From Amphiduros pacificus (taxonomy: Eukaryota > Annelida > Polychaeta > Phyllodocida > Hesionidae), in assembly GCA_949316495.1 (NCBI GenBank), contig OX439000.1, positions 72,360,570 through 72,424,569 on the forward strand: a stretch of 64,000 bases of DNA, read 5' to 3'. Both the position numbers and the translations under genes were made by a program. Position 1 is the stretch's first letter, and every line of letters starts with the position of its first letter. Shown here piece by piece: positions 1-11,703 of the stretch. The notes under the pieces are model-generated. The model saw only the letters and a list, made by a program, of their open reading frames with translations. It made no database searches and was not told the origin of the DNA.

Positions 1-467
1 CACGTGAGAGTATTCCTTGTGCTTGCCACTGACGACATCCATCTATAAGTGCATTTTAAAGTAATAGGGTTTTGGCGCAATTATCTTCCCCTGGGCCTTG
101 AACAGTTTCCAGCACACCTCACCCAAGCTCTTGAGGGTAATACTTAACTTTAATAGCTTTATTCTAATAACATTCATATTAATTTGTTCCGTTTAATGGT
201 GTCCCAGGCGCCAGGCATGTTTGTTATGATATGAACACTTCATAGATAGGCAGGGGAATAACAAGACATCACACTGAAACACTGTCTATCTACGGGAAAA
301 GCTCCAAATTGCATCTGCGACATCAGCAATAAGCTGGAGACATTCACCAAAATGCATCTACAACACCAACTATTTGCCGGAAAAAATTCAGAATCAGCAA
401 TCATAAACCACTTTTTTGGTTGAGAAGCTCAGGAAAACATTTATGACATTTGGAACATTGTATTATG
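1..467. other. Intergenic, no gene seen
   Basis: AT-rich single-copy-looking DNA. I see no coding exon, RNA gene or repeat here. All open frames are short and lack recognisable protein sequence. Confidence 0.6.
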
Positions 468-553
468 TTGTGAGTGTCCAGAATGACGTGAATTATTCAG
501 ATCAGATTTTAGAGCTCTCCCATCCCTGACGATCACGGCTGGGAAGATGTGAG
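468..553 (+). repeat. Dispersed ~85-bp repeat, copy 1
   Basis: This segment, starting at GTTGTGAGTGTCCAGAATGA, recurs with few differences at about 3030-3117. Both copies share the central block TTTTAGAGCTCTCCCA and end in GGGAAGATGTGA. Copy 1 runs directly into the 25-bp minisatellite at 554, whereas copy 2 does not. It may be a fragment of a short interspersed element, but I recognise no tRNA-like promoter boxes in it. The repeat is seen directly; its class is unknown. Confidence 0.75.
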
Positions 554-830
554 ATTAGGCAAGATGGGCAGTGTAAACATTAGGCAAGATGGGCAGAGTA
601 AACATTAGGAAAGATGGGCAGAGTAAACATTAGGCAAGATGGGCAGAGTAAACATTAAACAAGATGGGCTGAGTAAACATTAGGCAAAATCGGCAGAGTA
701 AACATTAGGAAAGATGGGCAGAGTAAACATCGGGCAAGATGGGCACAGTAAATATTGGGCAAGATGGGCAGAGTAAACATTAGGCAAGATGGGCAGAGTA
801 AACATTAGGCAAGATGGGCTGAGTAAACAT
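554..830 (+). repeat. 25-bp minisatellite, about 11 copies
   Basis: Tandem copies of a 25-bp unit containing GGCAAGATGGGCAGAGTAAA. The period was measured between successive TTAGGC/TTAGGA positions (555, 580, 605 and so on). Copies differ by one to three bases. The array begins exactly where the dispersed repeat at 468-553 ends. No coding potential is evident. Confidence 0.92.
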
Positions 831-2289
831 CAAGTAGTGTGATGAAGAGGGGAAACATAACTTTTCCAGCGAAACCATAAGCAATATAAAACTGATTTAC
901 TCTATCATTTTAAGTGAATTATAGATTCACATGTCAATACGATAAATAAAAAGTTTATTCTAGAGTCTCAATTCATTTGAAAGTGACCGATACATGGCCA
1001 ACACACTTGGTTTGCATACACACACGCCATACGGGGACAAGTCTGGAGAGAAGATTCCCATGCCATACTTCTCTCATAGGGCATTTTATACTCCTTTCTG
1101 ATCAGTTCTCCTCGTTTCAGGGTGATTCGCGCCGTGTGTTGCTATGATATTCTGCTGATTATAATAGCCATTGTGTTCCAGATGGACATTCTAACATTAG
1201 CCTCACGTTAATATTCCCTCTGGGTATTTCTAAATACACCAATGATGACTTGAGCACATTATAACTTCTAATTTCCTTCCAAAGTGACACCTTTCATAAG
1301 CTATAATTCCTTTTCCCGTCTAGCTTATTTAGGTCAAGTTGATCAAGAGTTTTGAATGTCACAATGATATTCTTAATTTTCACAATATCGTGAGTAGATA
1401 ATTGGAGCGGTATCATGCTTCAAACTATCAATAAATAGATCTATATTTGGTATTACGAGATTTGCCAATATCTTTATGAACAGAAAGTAGGATTTCTAAA
1501 ATATCTATTCATGCATAAAACGCTAGATTAATAGATGCAATGATCAAGCTTTGTTATAATGATCTGAAGGTAGAATCTTGACTTGAAATGATATACTACT
1601 TCTTCAAAATCACAATCCGTTCCAGAAACCTATCTCCATTTGTTTTAATGTATAATGTCTTGATTTATAGCATATGATTTGACGATGGGGTTTTCAACAG
1701 TTTGTCAAACAACAATTACTTTGTGACAAATGGTTGCCGTTTGCGAGTTCCGTCAAGTTGTATGTATTAACGTCACCAATATTACATTCACCACCATTAG
1801 TCATAGCAAATTTAACTTTTTGTATTTGATTAAAAAACGTAAATTTCTAATGTTCAATGGCCAATTACTACACATGTGTCCGTTAAATTTAATGACAAGT
1901 TTTAAGCATTGAGATTTATAGGCATTTCAAATAATAAAATCCAGTTATATGAGGGTTTAAAAAACATTAATGATGTTTTATTCACGGCCACGTGGATGCG
2001 GGACAAGGTAGGTGTTGCGCGCGCGCCTCACGCGAGTTTGGGACGCTGCGAGTACCTGTCCCGAGCCTCGGGCTCGTGTCACCATCACCATTATATGAAT
2101 TGTTAACAACAAGGATACCAGTGTTTGGAATACGTTTTTTTCAATTATTGTCGATTTAAAGATGTTTTATATTTCATAGGGCCATTATGATATTATTGTC
2201 AACCCGCAATCAATAACATGACACAAGGAGGCATCGATATATCATTGTCAAGCTCAGAGATGATGATTGCCAAATGATATCTATGGAAA
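831..2289. other. Intergenic, no gene seen, with one GC-rich patch
   Basis: AT-rich DNA without recognisable genes. The only standout is the GC- and CpG-rich patch at about 1988-2085, listed separately. Short open frames at 1730-1912 and 1909-2106 have no domain-like sequence and I do not call them genes. Confidence 0.55.
1988..2085. other. GC/CpG-rich patch with a short hairpin
   Basis: About 100 bp of high GC with runs of alternating GCGCGCGC, in surroundings that are strongly AT-rich. It contains the perfect inverted repeat CGAGCC-TCG-GGCTCG near 2060-2075. It could be a piece of a mobile element inserted from a different base-composition background, or a small CpG-rich regulatory site. 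The sequence alone does not decide. Confidence 0.4.
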
Positions 2290-2690
2290 CAAACATCATT
2301 CTACTTGAAATGTCATAGGGTTAGATCATTATAAATATCATATAATTGCGTAATTCTAAATGTCTTATGGTTAAGTAATTATGAAGGTCACATGATTGGA
2401 CCATTCAAAAATACATTAATCATTCTAAATGTCACATAATTTGATCAACAGAAATGTCACCTCCCTTGATCAACCGAAATGTCATCCCCTTGATCAACAG
2501 AAATGTCACCCCCTTGATCGACAGAAATGTCACCTCCCTTGATCAACAGAAATGTCACCTCCCTTGATCAACAGAAACATCACTATGCTGGATCGACAGA
2601 AATGTCACAAAATCCAATCATTACGAATGACATATTCCTTGATCAACAGAAAGGTCACCTCACTGGATCAATTGATCACTTGATCAACCT
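2290..2690 (+). repeat. 25-bp minisatellite, degenerate upstream half
   Basis: Tandem 25-bp units with the core TTGATCAACAGAAATGTCAC followed by CTCCC. The central block (about 2445-2600) is fairly uniform. Both flanks are worn, with ATTCTAAATGTC-type units from about 2290 and GATCAACAGAAAGGTCAC-type units after 2640. It is unrelated in sequence to the array at 554-830 although the unit length is the same. An open frame through it (2527-2721) is a by-product of the repeat. Confidence 0.85.
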
Positions 2691-2969
2691 GGTTAACATG
2701 CAACCTAATCTACCCAAATAACAAATTAATAAGTTGAAGTAAGAATAATGCTCCCATGACAAAGACACATATAACAGAGGGTAATCGGTGAGTACGTTGC
2801 TGTGCAAAAAAAATCTTCTTAACACTCAATTTCATGTGATCATATTTTCATATATGTAATTGATTATTTGGATGTTATAGTTGATATATGAAGATTAAAG
2901 GAAACAACTTTTTCAGCCTAGCCATTGTTCACCGTACGGCACCGCTCAGACTTCACTCAGATCGGCTGC

Positions 2970-3117
2970 GATTTAGCGTCCAGTTCTGTTGCGAGTGTCC
3001 AGAATGACACGATTTAGCGTCCAGTTCTGTTGTGAGTGTCCAGAATGACGCGAATTATTCAGATAAGATTTTAGAGCTCTCCCACCCCTGACGACCACAG
3101 TTGGGAAGATGTGATTT
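2970..3117 (+). repeat. 41-bp tandem duplication plus dispersed repeat copy 2
   Basis: A 41-bp unit starting GATTTAGCGTCCAGTTCTGT occurs twice in tandem (2970-3010 and 3011-3051). Its second half, GAGTGTCCAGAATGAC, is the start of the ~85-bp dispersed repeat also found at 468-553, which continues here to about 3117. The duplication therefore affected the left end of the dispersed repeat. Confidence 0.75.
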
Positions 3118-3315
3118 ATAAAAAACACCAAAAAAAAACAAAAGCAAAACAGAAATGTATCTTTTGTTGTATGGTTGGAATTGGAATTAGTCATTGGTCA
3201 GAGAGTGACACATTTTCACATGAGGATTCGCACATTCTGTCACATTCTGTCACTTGCTGTTTAGTAATGGCCAGATCATTAATGACAATTTTCCTATATC
3301 ACATCTATATGTGCA

Positions 3316-3425
3316 TACAACCTGACCATAGAGCACGTGGTCACGAGTTCGTGCCCCTGGGCCACCAATTATCGTGATATCCCACTGAGCACCACTCACT
3401 CATCATGAAATGGGAGCCTCTACAA
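3316..3425 (+). mobile_element. Possible tRNA-derived SINE fragment
   Basis: GTCACGAGTTCGTGCCCCTG resembles a tRNA B box (GGTTCGAnnCC), with the loosely A-box-like AGAGCACGTGG just upstream. About 50 bp downstream, TCATCATGAAATG also occurs in the stronger SINE candidate at 18911-19160. I see no clear target-site duplication or A/T-rich tail. This is a weak call based on those two similarities. Confidence 0.35.
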
Positions 3426-4320
3426 ACAGATCTCTAATATTGATCCCATATGTCACTTCATTTGTTTAAGTTCACATTTTATTGTCTATTACGTGAGATC
3501 TGATATAAAGAAAATTATATTCTCGGAAAAAATCAAAGAGGACCTGACATATATGAATTTATATATACATATCGGTACATGTGAGTAAATTGAGAGATGA
3601 GGAGCGTGATAAAAGATGTGATAATTGGGCACAAATCGTTGTTTCCTCCCCCTTCTTCCTCCACCCCGGTACCAACGGTACCAACACATGGAGCAGATTT
3701 CTGGCCACGAAACATTAGCGTCCAAATGAGCCAACAAACGGAGGGGGCGTTCTGGTTGATAGAACGGCCCGCCGGCCATGACAGCAGTCCCGCATTGAAA
3801 CAAATGGCGCACAATATTTGGCCAACTCAATGTGAAGATCTTTGACGGCATCATGGAGGTTGTCATATTGAAGTTATTATGAGGGATTGCTATGGGGTGC
3901 CATCTATACAGGCTTATTGGTTCTGAGAGGCTGCCTTTGCCCTCCTGTCATATCACTATATCCCTCAGACTTCCGAGAACTTGCTCTTCCATTCAGTGGT
4001 CAGTCATGCTTTGCAAAGTTTTGCCAACACTCACAGCTTCAGCTGTACCCAGAATTTCAAACTCAATTTAGCGTTACTAAGGGTATACAGCATACATGTT
4101 GTTAATAAGTGAACATAATGTTGACCTCTGCCCTTCAGACACCAGGATAAGTATTGGACATTTACCGGATTTTGCACAACTCACTCAACAGTTAAGCATA
4201 TCAACCAAATGGTCTAAACCACAATTTTGAAGATTGTAGAGCAAGGACATGACCTTCACGCACAATGATGAGATGGAAAAATAGAAAATAAAAACCTTCA
4301 CACCTAACAGGCTCTGATGT
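3426..4320. other. Intergenic with a GC-richer patch, no gene called
   Basis: No gene recognised. Between about 3640 and 3840 the sequence is richer in GC and open in several frames on both strands, with a small GGTACC-AAC-GGTACC palindrome near 3670. None of the translations shows a known domain. It may be a decayed mobile-element or gene fragment; I do not assign it. Confidence 0.45.
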
Positions 4321-5165
4321 GCTTGTCTTAGTAGTGTATAGGTTTACTTAATTGCTGCAATTTGGGTTTACTTAATTACTGTAATTTGGGTTTACTCTAT
4401 TACTGTAATTTGGGTCTACTTTATTAGTAATACTGTAATTTGGATTTGCTTTATTACTGTAATTTGGGTTTACTTTATTACAGTAATTTGGGTCTACTTT
4501 ATTACTGTAATTTGGGTTTACTTTATTACTGTAATTTGGGTTTACTTTATTACTGTAATTTGGGTTTACTCTATTACTGTAATTTGGGTTTACCTTATTA
4601 CTGTAATTTGGGTTTACTTTATTACTGTAATTTGGGTTTACTTTATTACTGTAGAGAGGGTTTACTTTATTACTGTAGAGAGGGTTTACTTTATTGTTAT
4701 ATTATGGGTTTACATTGCTCCTAAAATAAGGGTCTTTTTACTATATAATCATAGTTGGGGTTTACTTTATTACTGTAATTTGGGTTTACTTTATTACTGT
4801 AATTTGGGTTTACTTTATTACTGTAATTTAGGTTTACTTTATTACTGTTGAGAGGGCTTACTTTATTACTGTAGAGAGGGTTTACTTTATTACTGTAGAG
4901 AGGGTTTACTTTATTACTGTAGAGAGGGCTTACTTTATTATTGTAGAGAGGGTTTACTTTATTACTGTAGAGAGGGTTTACTTTATTATTATATTATGGA
5001 TTTACATTGCACCTAAATTAAGGGTCTATTTACTATATAATCATAGTTAGGGTTTACTTTATTACTGTAGAGAGGTTTTACTTTATTATTATATAATGGG
5101 TTTACATTGCTTCTATAATAAGGGTCTATTTACTATATAACTATAGTTTGAGTTTACTCTATTAT
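4321..5165 (+). repeat. Composite 24-bp minisatellite with interleaved spacers
   Basis: Tandem 24-bp units (some 23) with the core TTTACTTTATTACTGTAA followed by TTTGGG. A second unit type has TAGAGAGGG in place of TAATTTGGG. The two types lie in blocks: TTTGGG first, then GAGAGGG, and this order repeats. Three related ~65-bp spacers, each with TTTACATTGC, AAGGGTCT and TTTACTATATAA, sit at about 4695-4757, 4985-5050 and 5085-5150, so whole blocks were duplicated. Because 24 is divisible by three, a repetitive open frame crosses it (4440-4724). I regard that frame as fortuitous. Confidence 0.9.
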
Positions 5166-8100
5166 GATAATTAGCGTCGTATGAATTTACTTTATCACTA
5201 TTAAGATATAGCATGGACATACTTTATTCTCTCATTACCGTTGTTTTGTGTTATCGTTATATCATAGCAATAAAGCTAAAGTTAAATCTAAGTTAAGTTT
5301 AAGTTTATGTTTCCCAGAATACATTTTATTTTACTTGCAAATGAGTGTATTCTCCATAAAGAATCGACATGACTCATCATACAATAATCAGTGATTAAAG
5401 ACATTAAGAATTAATTTGCAATTGTTATGGTTTCTATATCTAATCATTTATACAATATATATATATTATTTCCCGTAGATATAAGAAAGATAATCAGGCA
5501 ACATGCTGTTAACTATAATTCACGGCCCTTATCTTCTTAAATCATCTTAATTTTGTATACATCATGCGTATGGTTGGAACCTACATGGATGACAACCATG
5601 AATATAAAGGTGGACACCAGTGAACATAATTATGTGTGTAGCTTTTCAGTTGTGCTAAGTTTCCATGTGGACTTTAGTGTAGCAATTCCTGCCCCGAGGG
5701 TGAGGGACATTACTCACCCCACCTTACCCTAGTCTGGGCGCCAACTCTCACACTTGGCATACAACCAGTCAGAAGCAATGTTCGGGCACACATGTTTGGG
5801 GGGATAACTTTATTCTCTAAATCATATGTCATTATAAATGGTCTGCCCACCTCCAGTTACAGTTTAGTCTACAGTGTAGGTGGCGCCTCTATATGTCATA
5901 CCAGGAAATATTAATCATTACTACAAAATGTGTTTATGTCAGATATGTTTCTAGTCTTATTCATTGAACAATATTCCACTATTGATTATATCGGAAATAC
6001 ATCTTAATAACATAGTGTGACCCTTTAAAGCATAAATCGTTGAAATTATATATATATAGGATTTATGTTTAAATTATCATATAAATAGATTATGGCTGAA
6101 AAACAATGCTACTAATCCAGTAGGTTATATCTAGGATAACCGAAAACTAATTCATAATATTTATTGAAGAGTTGAGACTTCTACATTATATTATGCAGGG
6201 AAGATCCAGCAAAATATATTTCTATTTGTATTTGATAATCGTTAAAGAGGAGAGGAACGTAAACCAAAAGTAAGAACTTCATGTCAGAATAATACTCTAT
6301 TAAAATCACTAAATAGAAGTAATGTTTGAGTACCATATGACCGCGTGGACTTAAATGAACTTGACTAATCATAAATGAAAGGACAAAATATTATAATCAG
6401 GAGACAATATCTGATAGCATCAATCTCGAACCACCTGATGTGGAAGTTTACAAATGATTGACCTCCATACACCAAATTGTTTGAGTCAGAGATGAATCTT
6501 TCTTTATCAATGGTTTAAACCAAATACAGTGAGCATAGCAATACGCAGCAAAATAGGACAGAGGGACAAGAAAGTGCCAGTTCAGCCATATCTATTATGC
6601 GTCATCTGGTGTTTGTCCTAGGAACTAAACTATGTAAACAAATGAAATAAAATCTAGGTCAGTCTTCTTGGGCATTTCTGGCGGGGACAGAGAGAAAGCA
6701 ACTTAATCCAGCAAGCTAACGGCCTTTACATGTGACGAGGTATGTATAATTACATCTCTCACCTTGTAAATATGTTCTGTATCTTGTAGTGATCCTGTAT
6801 GGCAGTTTCCTTAGAACCCCTGCTTTCACATTAACTGTGGTGTGATTGATAAAAGAGCAACACATATATCAGATTTACCCTATTGATTTATTTTCAATAT
6901 ATATATATATGTGCCTTATCCTATTTCTTTGTCCTGTTAACATTTCTTTAATTCAGTTTAATTCATTACTAAATAATCAGCCTTAAATTCACCAACCATC
7001 TCTAAGAATATCACCCACATTTATTTTAACACAAGAGGGCACCAATGCATGTGGACAAAATAATACCCCTCTGTTGGAAACTGTCCATATTCAAATGATG
7101 CTGTTTCAGTGGAAGAAGTGACAAGACGTCCATTAAAATGGAATAGTCGGTACTTTTTATCCCACTTTAAAACTGCTGTACAAGTGTAAGAAAACAGTGT
7201 TAAATTATTTATTTAAATAGGGTTCTCAAGACAATTGGTTGAATTGTTGACATTTAAATTGTTCTAAATAAAATCATTTCTGTGTGGTGAATGGAAATGA
7301 ATCAAGTACCAGAACGAGCAGCACACAATATACTTCCCGACTGAAATACAACAATGAGAGTAAAATGCCATCTTGAGGACTAAACATGTCTAGCTGCACC
7401 CCATACTTTATCTAGGTCAGAGTTTGAGAGGCAGGGGTAATCCAAGGCAGCAATCAAGCTTGGGCTCAAATCATCCCTGTGATGTGGTCATCACCTCTCT
7501 CTGTTCTCTGTGGGGTACTTTTTTGGTCATTTCTTTGCTATGTGTAAGAAGGAAGAATGTTCCACAAAAGGTATAACTTAAATTGTTTAAAAAATGGAGG
7601 TGTATTATTTCAGAGCTAATATCATAGAAGTACAGTATCCTGATTATTATTATGGTGGCAATCAAGCAATTGAGCTCCCTACATCATAAGTTGGTGCAGG
7701 TTATTTTGGGGGAGCTTATTACATGACTCCAGACCAGAGAGTATGGAGGTCGAGACAATTCCTAGACTGGGGGGTGAATGAGAAAGAAACAAAAGAGACT
7801 GTCTGACAGAGTCAAGATAAAAATCAATTTCACGCCAAATGGCCAGTCTTCGGAAATACCAACAAAAAAACCTGACTGATGTGAAGAACCTTTTTATATC
7901 TGTCACAATTTATTGTTATACAAAGAAATTATTTGATGGATAGATCAAAATTATGAGAGAAACGAGAAGAAAAAAGGAAACAAAACACCAAAGAGAACAG
8001 GGAAGAGCATAACATTTGCAAACACATGTGATGATGAGATTGGTCAAAACTCCTCATGGACCAGGGATTTGGAGATCATTATGTTGGGGGTAAATGAGAT

Positions 8101-8840
8101 GCTATTGAAGTATATTTATATCTGAAAAGGAATGTACGGGGCAAATATTACTTCCATTAAGTTTAATCTTATATTTGAATGGAATCTTTTACAAATAATA
8201 GTGATATTGCTTTTGAAATGATGAGGGGCTTAATCTTCAGTATTTTAACACAAAGTTATTTAGTTAACACATACCTGGTTTCCTCACTGTTGATTATCAA
8301 TGTTCAAAAAAAACTTTCTGACTGTGATCCTTTTTTCAATTCCAAAGCTGAACAAATATTATATACACTTATACTTCATACAATTCTTTAAGAGATATTA
8401 CATTCTCTTAGCCTAATAGCCAGTTAATTACGTCATTTATCAAAGAACATTTCCATGGACATTTTGGCATTACACTTATGTACTGTACATGCAATGTTGA
8501 TATCCACATTACAGAAAGGTGTGTTAAATTGGTGATTGATTTCTTTGGAGATGTTTAAACTGGATAGAATCAATCGCTAATAAACAACATAGCACAGGTA
8601 GAGTACATAAAGACTCAGGCAATCATAAGAATCAGCTGAAAGGTGGTTTAAATATAAAGACCTTAACATCAGGTAATTACATTTTAAAGAACTCTGTTCC
8701 TCAAATGTTTTCCTCAAAAGTTAAACTAGATACAACTGAGGCATTGACATAGTGCACTCTATCAATTGACGCCACCTGTTGAGTGAGCTGAGAGATACTC
8801 TACACTCAGTTGGTCTCTCCTAAGGATTTCATTTAATTGT
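5166..8840. other. Long intergenic region, no gene seen
   Basis: About 3.7 kb of AT-rich DNA. I found no convincing exon, RNA gene or element on either strand. Short (TA)n runs occur near 5455-5470 and 6895-6910. A weak resemblance between about 7680-7720 and 15560-15600 (both contain GCTGGTGCAG/GTTGGTGCAG-like sequence) could be an old dispersed repeat but is too faint to call. Confidence 0.55.
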
Positions 8841-8844
8841 TGTA

Positions 8845-9052
8845 TGCTCAATATGGACTTTGAGTACTGTTCTACTGATTTGAAAGTGGTTTGTATGGGC
8901 TCATGGATGAAACTTGCAGCGGGAGTGTTCCTGAGGACATCATATAGCTGTATTATCAATATGGATCAATACTGTGCTACTGATTTGATTTTGATTTGTC
9001 TGGACTCGTAGATAAAACTTGTAGCAGAAGAGGTCCTCCTTGGTACCTCATT
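8845..9052. repeat. Diverged ~97-bp tandem duplication
   Basis: About 8847-8942 and about 8956-9051 are recognisably the same sequence with a 109-bp offset. Shared blocks include TCAATATGGA, CTACTGATTTGA, GATAAAACTTG versus GATGAAACTTG, and a CCTGAGGACATCAT versus CCTTGGTACCTCAT end. The minus strand of the first copy is open for 65 codons (8762-8959); the second copy's matching frame is interrupted. No domain is recognised, so this is treated as a non-coding duplication. Confidence 0.55.
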
Positions 9053-10830
9053 GTAAAGTGCAATATTTGGATAATATACCATCCCCATCTGCAAGATGCG
9101 ACATATAGTGACCAACATTACTATGACCTATACTGGATTTTGAGCTGTTATTACTCCCTTTAGTCTTTACCTTTTATCCAAATGTACGTTTCAATCCATG
9201 GAGAATAGATTTTGGCTTTCAAGGTCATTTGAAAATAATTTCAAGGTCACTAGCAATATTTGATCAAATATCCAATATTGGAACAAATTCTGCCATGTAA
9301 CATTTGTATATGCATATAAAACAGTAAAGAGGCGATGTCTGTTTTTGTAGCGATGATAGGGTTAGTCTGACATTATTTGGTGAAGGTGGTTGACATATCA
9401 AGATCTCTCATGACATTTGTAACTTTACTATCCAACATATGGCAGATACATAGAAACAGACAAAATCTCTCACACAGCCAGATAACAAATTTGTTTGACA
9501 TTCTCTTTGGGGTAAATATAAAATTACCATATGCTAATAAACCTGAGAGGTACTTACATAGATATTCATAGATCTAGATGTGTGCTGATTGGTTAAAGAT
9601 CACTTCCTGTCAACTATGATTGCATATCCTTATTTGTCTGATACTTTCTAAGATAGTCAAGGATGTACTACAACCTATGTGAGGTGGCAAGCAAAAGTGG
9701 ATAACTTGACTGGGCCTCTTCAATCCATAAAGGGTAACTTTATATGCTTTATATGATAATAAAATGATTAGTCTATTGATACAAAAAGAACCATGATTTT
9801 ATAAAGGTATCTATAATTTATTGAAATCGAAACTTTACAATTGGAACTCGAAAAGTTATTTTGATATTTTATGGGCAACAAGATGTGAGCTAAGATTAAC
9901 ATGAATTAACATGCCGTTTTGCAGCAGAAGTAAAATTGTTTTTTTACATTTCACCAAGACTTTATTTAAACCAGTTTTACTTCCCCCCTTTATTAAATAA
10001 CTAATCAAGGCTATCCGAGGACTTAAAGTATTTCCAATACATTTTCCAATCCAACATGGACCAAGTAACCCAATATTGGCCCCGATATTTCATCTTCACA
10101 TTCACAATACATGAATAGGAAGAACCTGCTGCAAACCACCCACATATGATCACATCAAGATGCTGGCATCCTCTAAGTGGGCATTATGATATCCCAGCAA
10201 TAGTTGTTGTTACATCAATCCATTATGATATTTACCAAATATTTAAATCTAACATATTTCAAATAGTGGACCCATTATTTTCTTTTAGACAATGCTAATG
10301 AAAACAATTTAATTCTTGTTCTTGTTTATCACATTTATACAACTATCAAAATACCTATTTTCTCGAACGTATGAAACATTTGTTTCCAGAATCCATTCCA
10401 ACTTTACACAATGGATAGACTCAACACATGATTAGATTTAAAACAAAACTCTGCATTGGAATTTATTTTTTCTGTTCTGAAATTTCCAATTCTGAAAAAG
10501 ATCTTCAATGTTCATTATAGATTATATTGGAACAAAAGATGAGATCAAATGTAAACAAGACAAATGTGATTCACTTTAGAAGCAAGTTGTGCTTGGAAAC
10601 CTATACATATTTAGGTCTTGTGTTTGATGAATTTATTTGCAACACTACATTGTCAGTTCTTGCCAGAATGATTTGGTTTCATTCAAAATAAGATGATTTA
10701 GTTATATTGAACAAAAATTTACCTTCTTACTAAACTATTTTGTGTTAACTGTAATTTAATGAGATATCAATAAACAAACCAGAGTAACACATGTGACATT
10801 ATCAATCCAGCACAGTATCAAGAGGCATAT
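9053..10830. other. Intergenic, 3' flank of the methyltransferase gene
   Basis: AT-rich with no recognised gene. The part nearest 10831 is expected to hold the 3' UTR of the minus-strand methyltransferase-like gene. Candidate polyadenylation hexamers are noted separately. Confidence 0.5.
10632..10637 (-). terminator. Candidate polyadenylation signal
   Basis: TTTATT on the plus strand, read as AATAAA on the minus strand, lies about 195 bp beyond the stop codon of the methyltransferase-like gene. Another copy lies near 10462. Which is used cannot be told from sequence. Confidence 0.35.
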
Positions 10831-11703
10831 TTAGAATGTGTAAGTGCCGATGCTGACACCCCTGGTGCTTCCATCCTTGTCTAGGGGGCACTCCAGCAAT
10901 TTGAGCAGTTCTCCCTCGTCCTGGACCTCTCTCCAGGCTCTCCCTATCGAGTCCTCATTCACCTGGGCCGGGTAGTCATCCAGAATCACCAGGTTGAGCT
11001 CTCTCCTCGCCAAGGCTTTCATATAGAGCAGATCCACTTTAGCAGTCTGGTACATATGCCCGCCGTCTACCACTAGGATATCACACGCCTGCTTCAGCTC
11101 CTGTCTGGCCGTGGTGACCGTGATCACAGAGTGTCCATAGCGAATCTCAAACCGACCCTTGAACGTCTGTCTGATATACTTAGCCATAGGTTTGGTATAA
11201 TCATGCTCAGCTAGGTCAAACGAGACAAGCTTAACGTGAGGGTTAGATGCTAACCAGGTGAAGGCACTGTGGCCTGCGTTAAAGCCTATCTCACATATTC
11301 TGTTTACAAATGGGAGGTTAGCGAGGTGGTAATAGAGTTTTCCCTGCTGCTCGATCTGACCGGAATGCCCTTCCATCATGCCCCCGGTGAGCTCCACCAC
11401 TTTATTATCAAACTCCTCTCTCTGCCGCAAGAAGGCAGCACTGTAGAACTTCTTGTCGTCTGCCTCATAGAGGGCGGCACATGTGTTGGTATGTCTGGGC
11501 AACACAGAGAACAGGTAATCCGTGACTGACATGTTGGATGCGTATGACAGGTGTCGAGGTATGGACTTTTGTCGGACACTTGTTTTATCTGGGGATGGGT
11601 TGTTTCTGGACGACATTCCACCATAAGCTAAATAATTGCAGACGACAACTGCGGCGAATAGACACATAAAGATGGGCTGTCGTGGCCACTTGGACTGCCC
11701 CAT
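10831..11703 (-). CDS. Membrane-anchored SAM-dependent methyltransferase-like protein
   Basis: A single coding exon of 290 aa. I start at the ATG at 11703; two further in-frame codons upstream would need a GTG start. Residues 10-27 form one hydrophobic segment (CLFAAVVVCNYLAY) after a short basic N terminus, suggesting a type II signal anchor with a lumenal or extracellular catalytic domain. From about residue 85 a class I methyltransferase fold is visible: motif I EIGFNAGHS (138-146), an acidic strand-2 end SFDLAEHD with Asp163, DILVVDGGH (208-216) and VILDDY (239-244). This layout fits the Methyltransf_24-like group. The SAM-binding residues look intact, so an active enzyme is plausible; the substrate is unknown. 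A predicted splice acceptor lies 18-19 bases before the ATG, so only the 5' UTR seems interrupted. Confidence 0.85.
   Translation of the reverse strand: MGQSKWPRQPIFMCLFAAVVVCNYLAYGGMSSRNNPSPDKTSVRQKSIPRHLSYASNMSVTDYLFSVLPRHTNTCAALYEADDKKFYSAAFLRQREEFDNKVVELTGGMMEGHSGQIEQQGKLYYHLANLPFVNRICEIGFNAGHSAFTWLASNPHVKLVSFDLAEHDYTKPMAKYIRQTFKGRFEIRYGHSVITVTTARQELKQACDILVVDGGHMYQTAKVDLLYMKALARRELNLVILDDYPAQVNEDSIGRAWREVQDEGELLKLLECPLDKDGSTRGVSIGTYTF

Noticed and set aside
3489-3866. Overlapping open frames on both strands
   Set aside because: They overlap each other antisense, have no domain, and lie in a GC-richer patch where stops are rarer by chance.
4440-4724. 94-codon repetitive open frame (LLYYCNLG repeats)
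   Set aside because: It exists only because the 24-bp minisatellite unit is divisible by three. There is no start context or flanking gene structure.
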